A DNA stretch of 64,000 nucleotides from Trametes villosa (lineage: Eukaryota; Basidiomycota; Agaricomycetes; Polyporales; Polyporaceae). The notes beneath the pieces are model-generated. The model saw nothing but the letters and a program-made list of their open reading frames with translations, searched no databases and was not told the DNA's origin. The stretch's first letter is position 1. Each line of letters begins with the position of its first letter. The DNA is taken from assembly GCA_002964805.2 (NCBI GenBank), contig PUDQ02000003.1, positions 3,100,001 through 3,164,000 on the forward strand, in the 5' to 3' direction. Positions 17,115 to 27,047 of the stretch are shown piece by piece. Position numbers and translations under genes: made by a program.

Positions 17115-19958
17115 ATGCCACAAGAGAGCGGCAACCTTCCGCGACCGCGCTCCGCGATGCCCCCAGCGCGCCATCCCACCGCTCCCATCTTCGACCTGCA
17201 AGAAGTGCGCACCCTGCGCGGTTTCTTCCAGGATCTCGAGGTGCTCTTTGAGATCAGCGAGGTGGATGATGAACGAGCTAAGAAGCGGTGGGTCATCCGT
17301 TACCTCCCGATGGCCGTGAGCGATCTCTGCGAGAGCCTTCCGGCCTACGCGAGCGACGCGAAGTCGTACGAGGACCTCAAGAGCGCGATCGCGGAACTCT
17401 ACCCTGAGGCGGGCGAAGCGCGCAAGTACTCGGTGGCCAATGTCGAGGCTCTCGTAGCAGCGTGCAGGATGCGGTCGATCACCAGTATCGTGGAGCTCTC
17501 CAGCTACCATCGCGACTTCCTTGCCCAGACCATCTACCTCGTCAAGACGGACCGCATCTCTAAGTTGGAACAGTCGCGCCTCTTCGTGCGCGGTATCTGC
17601 TCGCCGCTCCGGGAACAGGTCTTGCAGCGCCTACAGCTCAAGGAGCCGGACCATTACCCTGACGACCCCTACCCGCTGGAGACCGTCTACAATGCAGCGG
17701 TCTTTGTCCTCCATGGCACCCTCGCGTCTGATCTGCCATCTGCGCCTGCGCCTGCGACACACACGGCACTGAGTGCGCCAAACACCGGTGGAGCGATGGT
17801 GAAGATGGAGGATCTTGGCGCCATCCTGAGGCTACTCGCGCAATCGGTCAGCGAAGGGAGCGCGGGCGTGACCGCGCACACTGCAAACCATAGTAGAGGC
17901 CCCCAGCAGGTCCAGCTGCCGCCACCGGCTCACGGCGAAGCTTGGTATCCGCCTGCGAACACCCCAGGTGGACCCTCCTGCCACTACTGCGGCGGCGCGA
18001 GCTGCCAGCTACGGAACTGCCCGGCAGTCGAGGAGGACATCCGGGGTGGTCGCGTCAGGCGCAATGACCAAGGCTATGTGGTGCTCTCGAATGGCAGCTT
18101 CATCCCCAGGACGCTCTTCAGCCCACACTTCGAAGGCGTAACAATCCGCGACCGCGTCTACGAGTGGCATCGCCGCAATCTGGGCACACTGGCACATCAC
18201 GCGAACGCGCCGGCGCTGGTGGTCGCACAGCTCAGCTTCGAGGTCGCGCGCGACAACTATGGCCACCCTCCCAGGCCTAGCTTCCAGCTCAGCGCAGCCG
18301 AGCGCATTGCGCAGCTCGAGCACGAGATCCGCATGCTCAAGCAGGCTAGCCATGGCCAAGGCCGGAATGGTGCCGATAGTGTCGCGAGGTACCCATACTG
18401 CAGCTCACATTCGCGACCGACTTCGCTGTTCCCCAGGGAGCGAGAGCGCTCTGGCGATGTGTACGCCAACCAGCCATGCATCAAACACCCCTCCCGGCCA
18501 CAAGCCGAGCCCCTGCCGACACACACTAGCTCTAGCCAGCGCCAGCGCGACCCCTCACCTCATCAGCCAGTTCTACCCCCGAACGCAGCGGCAGGCGAAG
18601 CGCGCGCGTACCGCGAAGCGACTACCATGAAAGGACACGAGAACCCCTTTGCGAAGACGCGCGACACGGCATACGACCCATCCCACGGACCGGCTCAACT
18701 CAGGGCTATCGCGGTGCACGACATGTGCAATGCGATGATCAGCATGATGGCGCGCGAGGCCAGCCCCCCAAGAGTAGCTGGCCGCCCACCCTCGCCTTCC
18801 CCAGTCTCTTCCTCACGACAAGGACCCACAGCGAGCGAAGCACGAGAACACCCTTTCGCAAAACCGCGCCGCAAGGCAGCTGCCCTTTCACCGAGCCGCG
18901 ATATTGGCAAGCCCCCAGTAACGCGGAGCGCACCAGAGCGCGAGGCGGCCTGTCAGACGCGTACTCCAGACTACAGCTCTAAGTTTGCGGAGGAGATCCC
19001 CGAGACATTGCAGAAGACACCACCCGCTGCGCGATCGCCAAAGCGGCCCCTTCCCCTCCTTCCTGAGCGACATGCAAAGTCTTGCGACACCGACCCCCCA
19101 CCCCCAGTTCCTACCACCATGCGCTCCACCAGCATCGCCTGCGCCGCTTCTCTCCTTGACCCTCGCGAGAGCCAGGACTTGCGTCACCAGGATTCGCTAG
19201 AGACCGCGAGTCTCGCAAGCAACAAGGCGCTAGACCGCGCTAGGGTGGCGGCGATCATGGAGGCGGATGGGGACAGATGCGCCCTCAGCGCCTATACCCC
19301 TGTGCCCCCTGCTTCAGATTCTACGCACTCCGTGTCCTCATATCCCGCACGCGTGCTCTCTCTACCTGCGCTCTATCCCCCGTCCTGCAATCACGTCCCC
19401 GAGGCCACTGCGGCCTTTCCCCCCAGCTCAGACCTACAAAGCGAACCTGCCGCCTCTGACTCATTGCTCGGCTCTGCGGTCGCGGTTGGAACCACTGGCA
19501 CAGCGACACGCGACTCCGTCGCCCTGGACCTCACGCTGGACCACCGCAAGATGCGCTTATCCTACTGCCCCTCCCGCACGCGACCAGTGAAAACGCTCTA
19601 CCTGGTCGGCGTCCACAGACTAGTCGCGGAGACGCAGATTAGCCAGGGCCAGAGCGCGACGCACTGGCTTCCCCCGCGACCGCGCAGGAGCCTCTCTGGC
19701 GCCGGCAGCCTCACCCACCCCTTCGCGCTCGTCCAGGTGACCGAGGACGGTCACAATCTCAGTGGGGGGGAGGATGCACCGGACACAGGCACCCAGAAAA
19801 CGAGCGGAGCGCCAGGTCAGAGCGCGCGAGCGAGGAGAACCACGGAGCAAACCAGAGTCATCTTGACAGCGGAGGGCGACACACGCGTGATCGCAGGACT
19901 AGAGAACAGCAACGACAGCGAGCCAGCGACCGAGGAGATTACACTGGAAGACAACTAG
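17115..19958 (+). CDS. Gag-like protein of the non-autonomous LTR element
   Basis: 947 aa from ATG 17115; the same frame extends upstream without another ATG. Residues about 20-230 form a capsid-like helical domain (TLRGFFQDLEVLFEI, AKKRWVIRYLPM, WELSSYHRDF-like region). A zinc knuckle variant CHYCGGASCQLRNC is at 17979-18020, with Cys in place of the usual His (C-x2-C-x4-C-x4-C). It is followed by a conserved-looking block EEDIRGGRVRRND...GSFIPR, which I associate with the gag-adjacent region of basidiomycete gypsy elements. The C-terminal half is Pro/Ser/Arg-rich and disordered. No protease follows. It presumably packages the element RNA and relies on enzymes from another element. Intact frame of this length suggests it is still under selection or recent. 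Confidence 0.75.
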   Translation: MPQESGNLPRPRSAMPPARHPTAPIFDLQEVRTLRGFFQDLEVLFEISEVDDERAKKRWVIRYLPMAVSDLCESLPAYASDAKSYEDLKSAIAELYPEAGEARKYSVANVEALVAACRMRSITSIVELSSYHRDFLAQTIYLVKTDRISKLEQSRLFVRGICSPLREQVLQRLQLKEPDHYPDDPYPLETVYNAAVFVLHGTLASDLPSAPAPATHTALSAPNTGGAMVKMEDLGAILRLLAQSVSEGSAGVTAHTANHSRGPQQVQLPPPAHGEAWYPPANTPGGPSCHYCGGASCQLRNCPAVEEDIRGGRVRRNDQGYVVLSNGSFIPRTLFSPHFEGVTIRDRVYEWHRRNLGTLAHHANAPALVVAQLSFEVARDNYGHPPRPSFQLSAAERIAQLEHEIRMLKQASHGQGRNGADSVARYPYCSSHSRPTSLFPRERERSGDVYANQPCIKHPSRPQAEPLPTHTSSSQRQRDPSPHQPVLPPNAAAGEARAYREATTMKGHENPFAKTRDTAYDPSHGPAQLRAIAVHDMCNAMISMMAREASPPRVAGRPPSPSPVSSSRQGPTASEAREHPFAKPRRKAAALSPSRDIGKPPVTRSAPEREAACQTRTPDYSSKFAEEIPETLQKTPPAARSPKRPLPLLPERHAKSCDTDPPPPVPTTMRSTSIACAASLLDPRESQDLRHQDSLETASLASNKALDRARVAAIMEADGDRCALSAYTPVPPASDSTHSVSSYPARVLSLPALYPPSCNHVPEATAAFPPSSDLQSEPAASDSLLGSAVAVGTTGTATRDSVALDLTLDHRKMRLSYCPSRTRPVKTLYLVGVHRLVAETQISQGQSATHWLPPRPRRSLSGAGSLTHPFALVQVTEDGHNLSGGEDAPDTGTQKTSGAPGQSARARRTTEQTRVILTAEGDTRVIAGLENSNDSEPATEEITLEDN

Positions 19959-20261
19959 CGTGGCGCATGGCGGACGCGCAGGCGCGATAGGCTCCCAGAC
20001 AATGCGGACACATACGAAGAGCGCGCTGGCGTGCTCCCACTTCCCTCTCGCTTCCATCTTCTTCTTTGTACATTGCGCTGATTCGCTCTGGCTCGCGTGC
20101 TCTCTCTCTCTCTCTCGCTCTGGCGCCCCTTTGCTCTCTCTCACGCGCTCTCTCACCTCTCTCCCCTTCCCTTATCCTGCGGACCAGCTTGAGACCAAAG
20201 AAAGGCCGACCAGCGCCGCGCAGGAGCGCGCGGGCAGGCTGACGCGATTGACGATCTGGGT
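19959..20261. other. Short spacer with CT microsatellite
   Basis: About 300 bases between the gag stop and the nested foldback element. Contains a CT repeat around 20100-20130 and the left copy of the 7-bp target duplication (20255-20261). No gene. Confidence 0.5.
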
Positions 20262-21154
20262 CACAAGCTGTGGTAGTTATAATATAACATGTACCGTCTA
20301 ATAGCCCAGAGCGCATTACATTATAAACCGTAGAGCTTTTATTATATCATTTTCCGGCCCTCCCGCCCTAGTAGCAGCCCGGGCACCTGCCTAATACGGC
20401 CGATTTCGGCGGGTGGCTGCTTATCAGCCCGGGCCATTCTTATCTCTCATAGATAACACTCTAGTCTCATCAATCCGAGCTCCCGGCCACCCGGGTGGCG
20501 CGGGAATCCGAGCGCTTTGGCTCTCGGCTGGGAACTGCCCCGATTAGGCAGGCTCTCCTCTTACATCCTCCCTTGGGCCGCTCTTCAGCTCCATATCTCA
20601 CTCGTTTCTCATCCGATTTGCCTCGCAAGTGGCTCATTCGATTCACAGAAACGAGCGCTACAATTCGCTCCAATAGCGCAAGTTGTTTTGGTACGTACTC
20701 ATCCCGATACAGCGTGTACATACTGGCCACCTAAGGCGACGCGATCTGGACGATAGCTCGCCCGTTTCGCGTCGCCTCGGGGCGCGCCCGGGCTCCCCAG
20801 AACGAGGCTGAACAGGGCTTTCTGGCGAGCCCACGCGCGCGCGGATCGGCCCAGCGGTTGTGATTCTGTGCTTCGCCCATCCAGGGCAGGAGCACAGACT
20901 CACCTCCTGGGCTGAATCTCGCTCATTTTGCCAGGGTTCTGGCTGAAACGTTGTACAGGCCCCTATTATTCGGTGGGCATTCGCTCATTCGGCTTTCCAT
21001 CCCAGGTACAACAGTCCAAAAGCGCCAGACAGCCTCATGCTGGGGCCTGGCCCCAGGACGGCCCTTTTCCCGATATCCCGCGAACGCGGACGCGCACCGC
21101 CACGAAACGCATATCCCCGGAAAGCTGCTGAACGCAGCTTTCCGTCGGTATGCT
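20262..21154 (+). repeat. Left inverted arm of the foldback element
   Basis: 893 bp, reverse complement of 21983-22876 with scattered differences, most in 20500-20720. Short open frames occur in mirror form in both arms and are a consequence of the inverted repeat, not evidence for genes. Confidence 0.85.
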
Positions 21155-21982
21155 TGCTGTGGCGATCCGACCGCTCGTCGTCGCGCAGCCTCTTCTCCCC
21201 CTCCCCATGCTACTCTCACCCTTCCCCTCCCTTTCCTTCTCTCAGCTACCACTCTATGCGCAAGGTAACTAATGCCTAGGTATTTCTATGTGCTCATGTA
21301 GATGTACTAGCCGTCATTACATGTACAGGCTCAAGCAATACCATCTAATGTACAATTTTGCTGATCTGGCACCTTCAGTGTCCCATATACTACCCTATAG
21401 CCGGTGAGGGAAGCCATGGCTAAATCAACTGATAATCATGCTAGATTCTACTACTATATACCTATCCAGGACATCAAGAATGGGGGCAAACGGTAGGAAA
21501 CTCGCACAGATATGTATTTTACACCTTTAGATGGGCTCCCTACAGTGCTGTACTGTATGCAAGCCCAGGGCAGCCGCCGAGACCGTCTTAAGACGGCCTG
21601 TGGCTGAGCCCTCCCCGAGGAGATCTCACCATAGCTCTACCACCGAGGCTCCTATCCCTTAGATATTTTGTACATACGTAGCCGTAATGCATACCTACAG
21701 GGATCCGCGCTCAACACGCTTATCGGGCGCGAGACGGGTCGGGGATCGCGTTGACTACCTGGAGAGGCCTGGAGGCACTGATAAGCCCGGAAAATGAGGG
21801 TTAGTGATTAGTACACTGATCGCATGGTACGATGCGGTTCTGCTATGTATTCCTAGGGAGGGACAGCTTAGATAAGGCGAAACGGGTGGGATTTGGACGA
21901 GTAGTGGCCAGGTGAAGGGGGCAGGGGGGTGGGGAGAGGCATGTGGCGACTGCGACGGTTCCAGCGGTCGGACCACGACGAA
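21155..21982. other. Central spacer of the foldback element
   Basis: 828 bases, lower GC than the arms. I see no gene, RNA or repeat in it. Confidence 0.5.
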
Positions 21983-22876
21983 AAGCATACCGACGGAAAG
22001 CTGCGTTCAGCAGCTTTCCGGGGATATGCGTTTCGTGGCGGTGCGCGTCCGCGTTCGCGGGATATCGGGAAAAGGGCCGTCCTGGGGCCAGGCCCCAGCA
22101 TGAGGCTGTCTGGCGCTTTTGGACTGTTGTACCTGGGATGGAAAGCCGAATGAGCGAATGCCCACCGAATAATAGGGGCCTGTACAACGTTTCAGCCAGA
22201 ACCCTGGCAAAATGAGCGAGATTCAGCCCAGGAGGTGAGTCTGTGCTCCTGCCCTGGATGGGCGAAGCACAGAATCACAACCGCTGGGCCGATCCGCGCG
22301 CGCGTGGGCTCGCCAGAAAGCCCTGTTCAGCCTCGTTCTGGGGAGCCCGGGCGCGCCCCGAGGCGACGCGAAACGGGCGAGCTATCGTCCAGATCGCGTC
22401 GCCTTAGGTGGCCAGTATGTACACTGTGTAGTGACGTTAGTACGCACCGTATCGATTTGCTCCATTATAGGATATTGTAGTGCTTGACGATACGAATCGA
22501 ATGAGCCACTTGCAAGGCGAATCGGGTACGAAACGAGCGAGATACGGACGAGGAGAGCTGCCTAGGGGAGGTGGAATGAGGAGAACCTGCCTAATCGGGG
22601 AGGTGGCCAGCCGAGGGCCAAAGCGCTCGTATTCCCGCGCCACCCGGGTGGCCGGGAGCTCGGATTGATGAGACTAGAGTGTTATCTATGAGAGATAAGA
22701 ATGGCCCGGGCTGATAAGCAGCCACCCGCCGAAATCGGCCGTATTAGGCAGGTGCCCGGGCTGCTACTAGGGCGGGAGGGCCGGAAAATGATATAATAAA
22801 AGCTCTACGGTTTATAATGTAATGCGCTCTGGGCTATTAGACGGTTCCTATTATATCAGAACTACCACAGCTGCTG
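21983..22876 (-). repeat. Right inverted arm of the foldback element
   Basis: Inverted copy of 20262-21154. Ends at CTACCACAGCTGCTG, directly followed by the TCTGGGT target duplication. Confidence 0.85.
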
Positions 22877-22949
22877 TCTGGGTACTGACTACGGACATTA
22901 CCACCTTACGGCCCGCTCACCACCTCCCATCCCTTCCGACTGCGCACCC

Positions 22950-24590
22950 TCACTCATCATCCTCCAAGAACGGCAGGGTGTTGCGGGCCCGAGCACTGCG
23001 CACATCGCGGAGGTATTGCTCCACCTCACCGATCTGCGCATCAAGCGCGACACGACGGAGACGGAGACCACTGAGCTCGACGCGCGCGTTGTCGGCCGCG
23101 CTGTCGCGCAAGGAGGCAGTGCCAGCGGGCGCGGACTGTAGGACTGTCAGCGGCGCGCCAGAAAGCGCAGGAGATCAAAAGACAGACGTACAGCGGACTG
23201 GATACGCGCGCGCGTGCCGGACCCGGACGCGACCGCGTTGGCCGAGGACCTGCCGGCCACCGACTTGCCCTTTCCTTTAGCAGGCTCGGCTGCGAGGGCG
23301 GGGACGGTCTGCGGCGTCGCGAAGTTCGCGGAGACGACCTGGCCGGTGGTGTTCAAGGTCGCGATCGCTGAGAGGGCGTCAGCAGCAGACGATAGGAGGA
23401 GAGACCAGGACACCTTACCGCGTGGAAAGTGCTGTTGATCGTACCAGGCCGCATACGGCACGCCGGGCTCAGGGCCGAAAATGCAGCGGCGGTGGTGTTG
23501 CGCGCACCGGTGGCAACGCGGCGCATCCTCTTGAAGGATGCAAATCTGGCCGCGCTCCGCACACTTCGCACAACGTGGGTACTGCTACACCGGAGGAAGA
23601 AGGTCAGCGCTACCGCGCACCTGTAGGAGGACAGGCAGACGCACCACCCAGTTGGCGAGCAGCTCGGGCTCAGGCGCGCGAGGGGCCTTGCTCTTTGCGG
23701 AGGTGCGCGCCTTCTTGGCAGGCGGCGCCGAGGTGGTAGACTGGCCACGCGTCGCAGAGCGGGTCGCGCGAGCGGGCCCAGTGTCGTCTCCTTCAGACTC
23801 CGACTCATCGCTCTCCTCCTCGACCAGATGGTCCAGGTCCAGGGACGCCTCGGGGGTTCGGTCGCGCTTGCGCGGCGCCGGAGCAGCAGCGGGAGTAGCC
23901 GACGAGGTGCACGACGGGACGGCAACGTGGTCGAACAACTGCGTGCGCGGGGTTGTGAAGTTGCGCGGGCGCGGTTTGGGGCGTTCCGGGACGGCGGCCA
24001 AGTCCGGCTCCTTCTCAGGGGTCGCGAAGGCAGAGGTGGAACGGCGAGCGGACGCGCCCAGAGCTCGGAGACGGTCCATCGCGGAAAGCGCAGCTGGCGG
24101 CGCGAGGGAGGCATAGTTGCGCGCTCCAGCACCGCGCGGTGCAGCCTCGCGAGACTCGAAAGGTGCGGCGCGACGAGCCTCGTCTTCAGCAGCGCGGCGG
24201 GCAGCTTCAGCAGCCTGGGCGCGGTCGTCGGCCTGCAGCAGGGCGCCGCTTGCCCACTCTGGCCACATGTCACGAGCACCAGGCAGGCGGCGCGCGATGA
24301 CATGATGGACGCGGTCCGCATACGCAGCGAGGCGCGAAGGGTCGACCCCGGAGGCGATCGCGGTGTCCTAGCAAGAGGGCGTCAGCGAGCGCAGTGGTAA
24401 CAGGAGTCGCGGCTAGGCGTACCAAGGCGGTGGCGACCTGCTCCGCCCACAAGAGGTAGTCGGTCGCGTCGGCGACACCACTAGGCTCAGACATCCACAG
24501 GGGCTCCAGGACTTCGTCCAGGAGCTCCAGGGCAACGTCAGCGTGTCCGTCAGGAGGTGCGAGTCCCGCGGACGAGGGCTGGCTAGACAT
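22950..24590 (-). CDS. Antisense gene inside the LTR element, Zn2Cys6-like cysteine cluster
   Basis: Five exons on the minus strand: 24590-24423, 24367-23648, 23584-23419, 23367-23192, 23135-22950. All introns are GT-AG (51-63 nt) and phases close to 471 aa. Residues 301-330 read C-x2-C-x6-C-x8-C-x2-C-x6-C (nucleotides 23572-23483), the spacing of the fungal Zn2Cys6 binuclear DNA-binding cluster. Before it are an Ala/Arg-rich helical stretch and two basic clusters (PAPRKRDR, PPAKKARTSAKSK) that may act in nuclear import. The last 60 residues are Leu/Arg/Glu-rich with heptad-like spacing and may form a coiled coil. A regulator or DNA-binding protein is a reasonable guess. The cluster is internal rather than N-terminal, which is unusual for such factors. 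It lies opposite to gag, where pol would be expected. Confidence 0.65.
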
Positions 24591-25495
24591 TGGGAGCGGA
24601 CACCAGCGGGCGGACGAGGACACGTCAGACGGTCGAGGGGACAGCCCAGCGCGAGCGCACTGGCCTTATAGCGAGCAGCGCGCGGACCGCGCGTGGCGCG
24701 GAGGCTTGCGCAGGCAACGCGACCCGCAGCGCGGCAAGGAACCAGGCATCGCGAAGAGAGGACCGCGCTCGCACTTACCGCTACCCTGGGAGGCGTGGCG
24801 ATGGGGTGATTTGGTGCCTACCGGTGACCATCATGGAGGCCCCTACTGCGCGCGGCGTGTAGGACGTGTTCCGCCTCATGAGAACCGCCAGGCGCGTACC
24901 CGCGAAGTCATCGATGTGTCAAGACGCCTCGTTACCCAACCAGCTCGTCACAAGCGCCCGTCGCTACTCGGCCTTGCCCATCCCGCGCTCCTGCGCTATC
25001 TCGCCACCAAAGCCGAGCGCGCGAGTTGCACCCAGTACGCGCGCATCCCTTGAGGCCTAGGAGTGCACTGGTGTCCGCAACACCGGGCCACAAGTCGTGT
25101 TAGTGCCGCGCAGCGGCTCGGATCACGACGGCCTCGCGCGCGCGACTGCAATAGACGTCAACCTGCGGCGGCCTGGCCGCGGAAGACCCTATCCTCCATC
25201 AAGCGAAGAATGGTGTCGCACGCGCATATCCCCTTCGCGTTCCCCATTAGCGAGCATCCGGGAGACTGCCGACCAGCGAGCGGGCGCGGTACACCCTGAT
25301 CAAGCACATTGCGACACACTGAGCGCAAACTCCGCGACCTTCCGTACTCCACCCTCCACAGCGCGGGCGGGTGCACCTCACATCACGCTTTGTCGCTGCA
25401 CCTCTAGCGACGCGAAGTGCCCGGTTCCCACACAGCGCGCACGCACGCGCCACGATGGCCGACCGAGGACGGTCGGGATTTCAGTGGGGGGGAGA
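24591..25495. other. Upstream region of the antisense gene and 3' untranslated part of the element
   Basis: About 900 GC-rich bases between the antisense start codon and the 3' LTR. Probably holds the antisense promoter. It ends in TCAGTGGGGGGGAGA, the presumed polypurine tract. No gene is supported. Confidence 0.5.
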
Positions 25496-26170
25496 TGATA
25501 CGCCCGGTGCACCGCTGACTCCAGAAATCGCGACACAGGCGGCAGCGCGCACACTTGGATTTCGCGATGGCAGCGCGCGCGCAAAGCTCGCGACAGGGCC
25601 TTGGGAGCGAGTGTGCGCAGGAGCTCATTGGGCAGCGTGGAGCGCGAGTCACTGTCGAGAGGCGGGCGCAGCACACGCGGGGCCCTATCAGGTGCGGGCG
25701 CTAATGGCGCGGCAGGCATCCCGCGCGCGGCGCGGAGCGGTTCCCGAGAAGCAGTCTAGGCCGCGCTCGGGTCCAGGCTTAGGTAGCTACGGTCCCTCCA
25801 TGTATCTTCGCGCCTCGGGCGCTAGACAATTCAGATTCCTTTCCCCCTCACCCTCAGGAGCTCAATTGCGTCTGCGTCCCCTCTCTGCGAATAGCGTCTT
25901 GCGTTGCGTTGCGTTGCGTTGCGTTCCTTGCGTCTTTCACCGCGCCCATATTCGTGTCCCCCCTCCTCGCGAGCACCTGATCGTAGCTACCTTCGCGCCA
26001 GCGCCGCGACCTTCGCGAGACGTGCCAGCGCATCGCGCTCTCCCCGCGAAGGGCACCCCGACTCGAACCTAGCTTCTCCCTCGCTCCGCGTTTAGCTTCC
26101 CTACAGGCCTCGTCCTCCGAAGGCCCTCGGCCTGTCTCTGGTTGTCCCTAGGGGATAGTTGAGTGCATCA
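25496..26170 (+). repeat. 3' LTR of the non-autonomous element
   Basis: 675 bp, same start and end as 16011-16725, lacking about 40 bp of it. Next to it, KDZ C-terminal coding sequence starts without a gap. Confidence 0.9.
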
Positions 26171-26787
26171 GCGCGCGAAGCGCGAAGCTTGCGCTCGATG
26201 GACCGGGCGAGTGGGAGCACATCCTGCGTGTGCTTCGCGACGAGGACGTACGCGGGGTGACCCCGGACAAGGAAGATCTCGAGGGGGCGCAGCGCAAGCG
26301 AAAGCGCAAACAGCACGGTCCGGGGCCCGGCGAGGGCCATCGGACCGTGTCGTGGATCTGGAATGCTTCGGACGCGAAGGGCAGCTCAGAGCACGTCCAG
26401 TCGCTCCGAACGGAATGGTTCAAGGCGCGCGCGCGCTACATGCGATGGGAGGAGGAGTCGAAGCTTCTCCCCGAGGAGATGCACCGGTGTATCACAACGA
26501 TGCGGTACGAGGAGCTTCTGTGGCTTGAGAGGCGGTCACAGCGCCTCGATGTGGATGAGCGGCTGCAGGAGGGCCTGACTGTGTACGCGTGCGATCAGGC
26601 CAGTGTGCGACGAGGAATGCGGGAGCGGTTCCTGTCTGTCTGTTTAACTATGGCACAGGCGGCTGGCAGCGGTGTGGGACCCGAGTGGGATACGGGGCAT
26701 GCTATCATTGCTAGCCCCGAGGACGAGGCCCCGCCGAGCAGACCTGACGAGCAACAGTGGGAGGAGGTAGACGAGCTGGAGTTGTAG
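26171..26787 (+). pseudogene. KDZ transposase, C-terminal fragment
   Basis: In frame from the LTR boundary: a continuous reading frame through GEWEHILRVLRDEDVRG, a basic patch RKRKRK, then WIWNASD and a helical Trp/Glu-rich section (WFKARARYMRWEEE, MRYEELLWLERR), ending in an acidic tail at TAG 26785-26787. This is the pattern of the C terminus of basidiomycete KDZ transposases. Everything upstream is missing, replaced by the LTR element. It is on the opposite strand to the N-terminal fragment at 15174-15849, so the two cannot be simple halves of one interrupted gene. Confidence 0.75.
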
Positions 26788-26840
26788 TCAATACATAGAT
26801 CACGTGCACAACACGAACTGATTTCGGAGGGCCCAGGACG

Positions 26841-27047
26841 CCCGAGGAGCCCGAGGAGAATATACCACATTGAGAGATGTGCTAGGCGCCGACGGGGAGG
26901 CCCCGAGGCTACCGACCGAATTGGGAATGTGCCAGGCGACACCCGAGAAGCCCGAGGAGAACATACCACATCCGGACAAGGTGTAGGCGCCGGCGGGGGC
27001 GGCCCCGAGGCTGCCGACCGAATTGGGAATGCGCCAGGCGGCCCCGG
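26841..27047 (+). repeat. Two tandem copies of a ~101-bp repeat behind the KDZ fragment
   Basis: CCGAGGAGAA recurs at 26851 and 26952 and CCGACCGAATTGGGAATG at 26912 and 27014, giving a period of 101-102 bp. Probably a subterminal repeat of the former DNA transposon. Confidence 0.7.

Larger units (their letters stand above)
20262..22876. mobile_element. Foldback-type DNA element with 893-bp inverted arms
   Basis: 2615 bp. The left arm 20262-21154 is repeated inverted at 21983-22876, with ends CACAAGCTGTGG and (reversed) CAGCAGCTGTGG. The direct repeat TCTGGGT at 20255-20261 and 22877-22883 is a 7-bp target-site duplication. The central 828 bp has no credible open frame. It therefore moves, if at all, with an outside transposase. 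The superfamily is not determined. Confidence 0.8.
16011..26170 (+). mobile_element. Non-autonomous LTR retrotransposon with gag, no pol, and an antisense gene
   Basis: Near-identical direct repeats 16011-16725 and 25496-26170, both starting TGATACGCCC and ending GTGCATCA, frame 8.8 kb of sequence. Inside are a gag gene on +, a nested foldback element, and a spliced gene on the minus strand. No protease, reverse transcriptase or integrase is visible in any frame. TGGTGACC at 16729, three bases after the 5' LTR, could be a primer-binding site; the G-rich run before 25496 serves as polypurine tract. GCGCG occurs at 16005-16009 and 26171-26175 and may be a 5-bp target duplication, though one base off at the left and of low complexity. 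Confidence 0.85.

Noticed and set aside
20930..22215. Mirror-image open frames of 60-115 codons in the foldback arms as genes
   Set aside because: They are the same sequence read in inverted copies, overlap on both strands and lack any recognisable domain.
16005..26175. GCGCG as a firm target-site duplication of the gag-only LTR element
   Set aside because: Off by one base at the left border and of such low complexity in this GC-rich context that chance cannot be excluded; kept only as a possibility.
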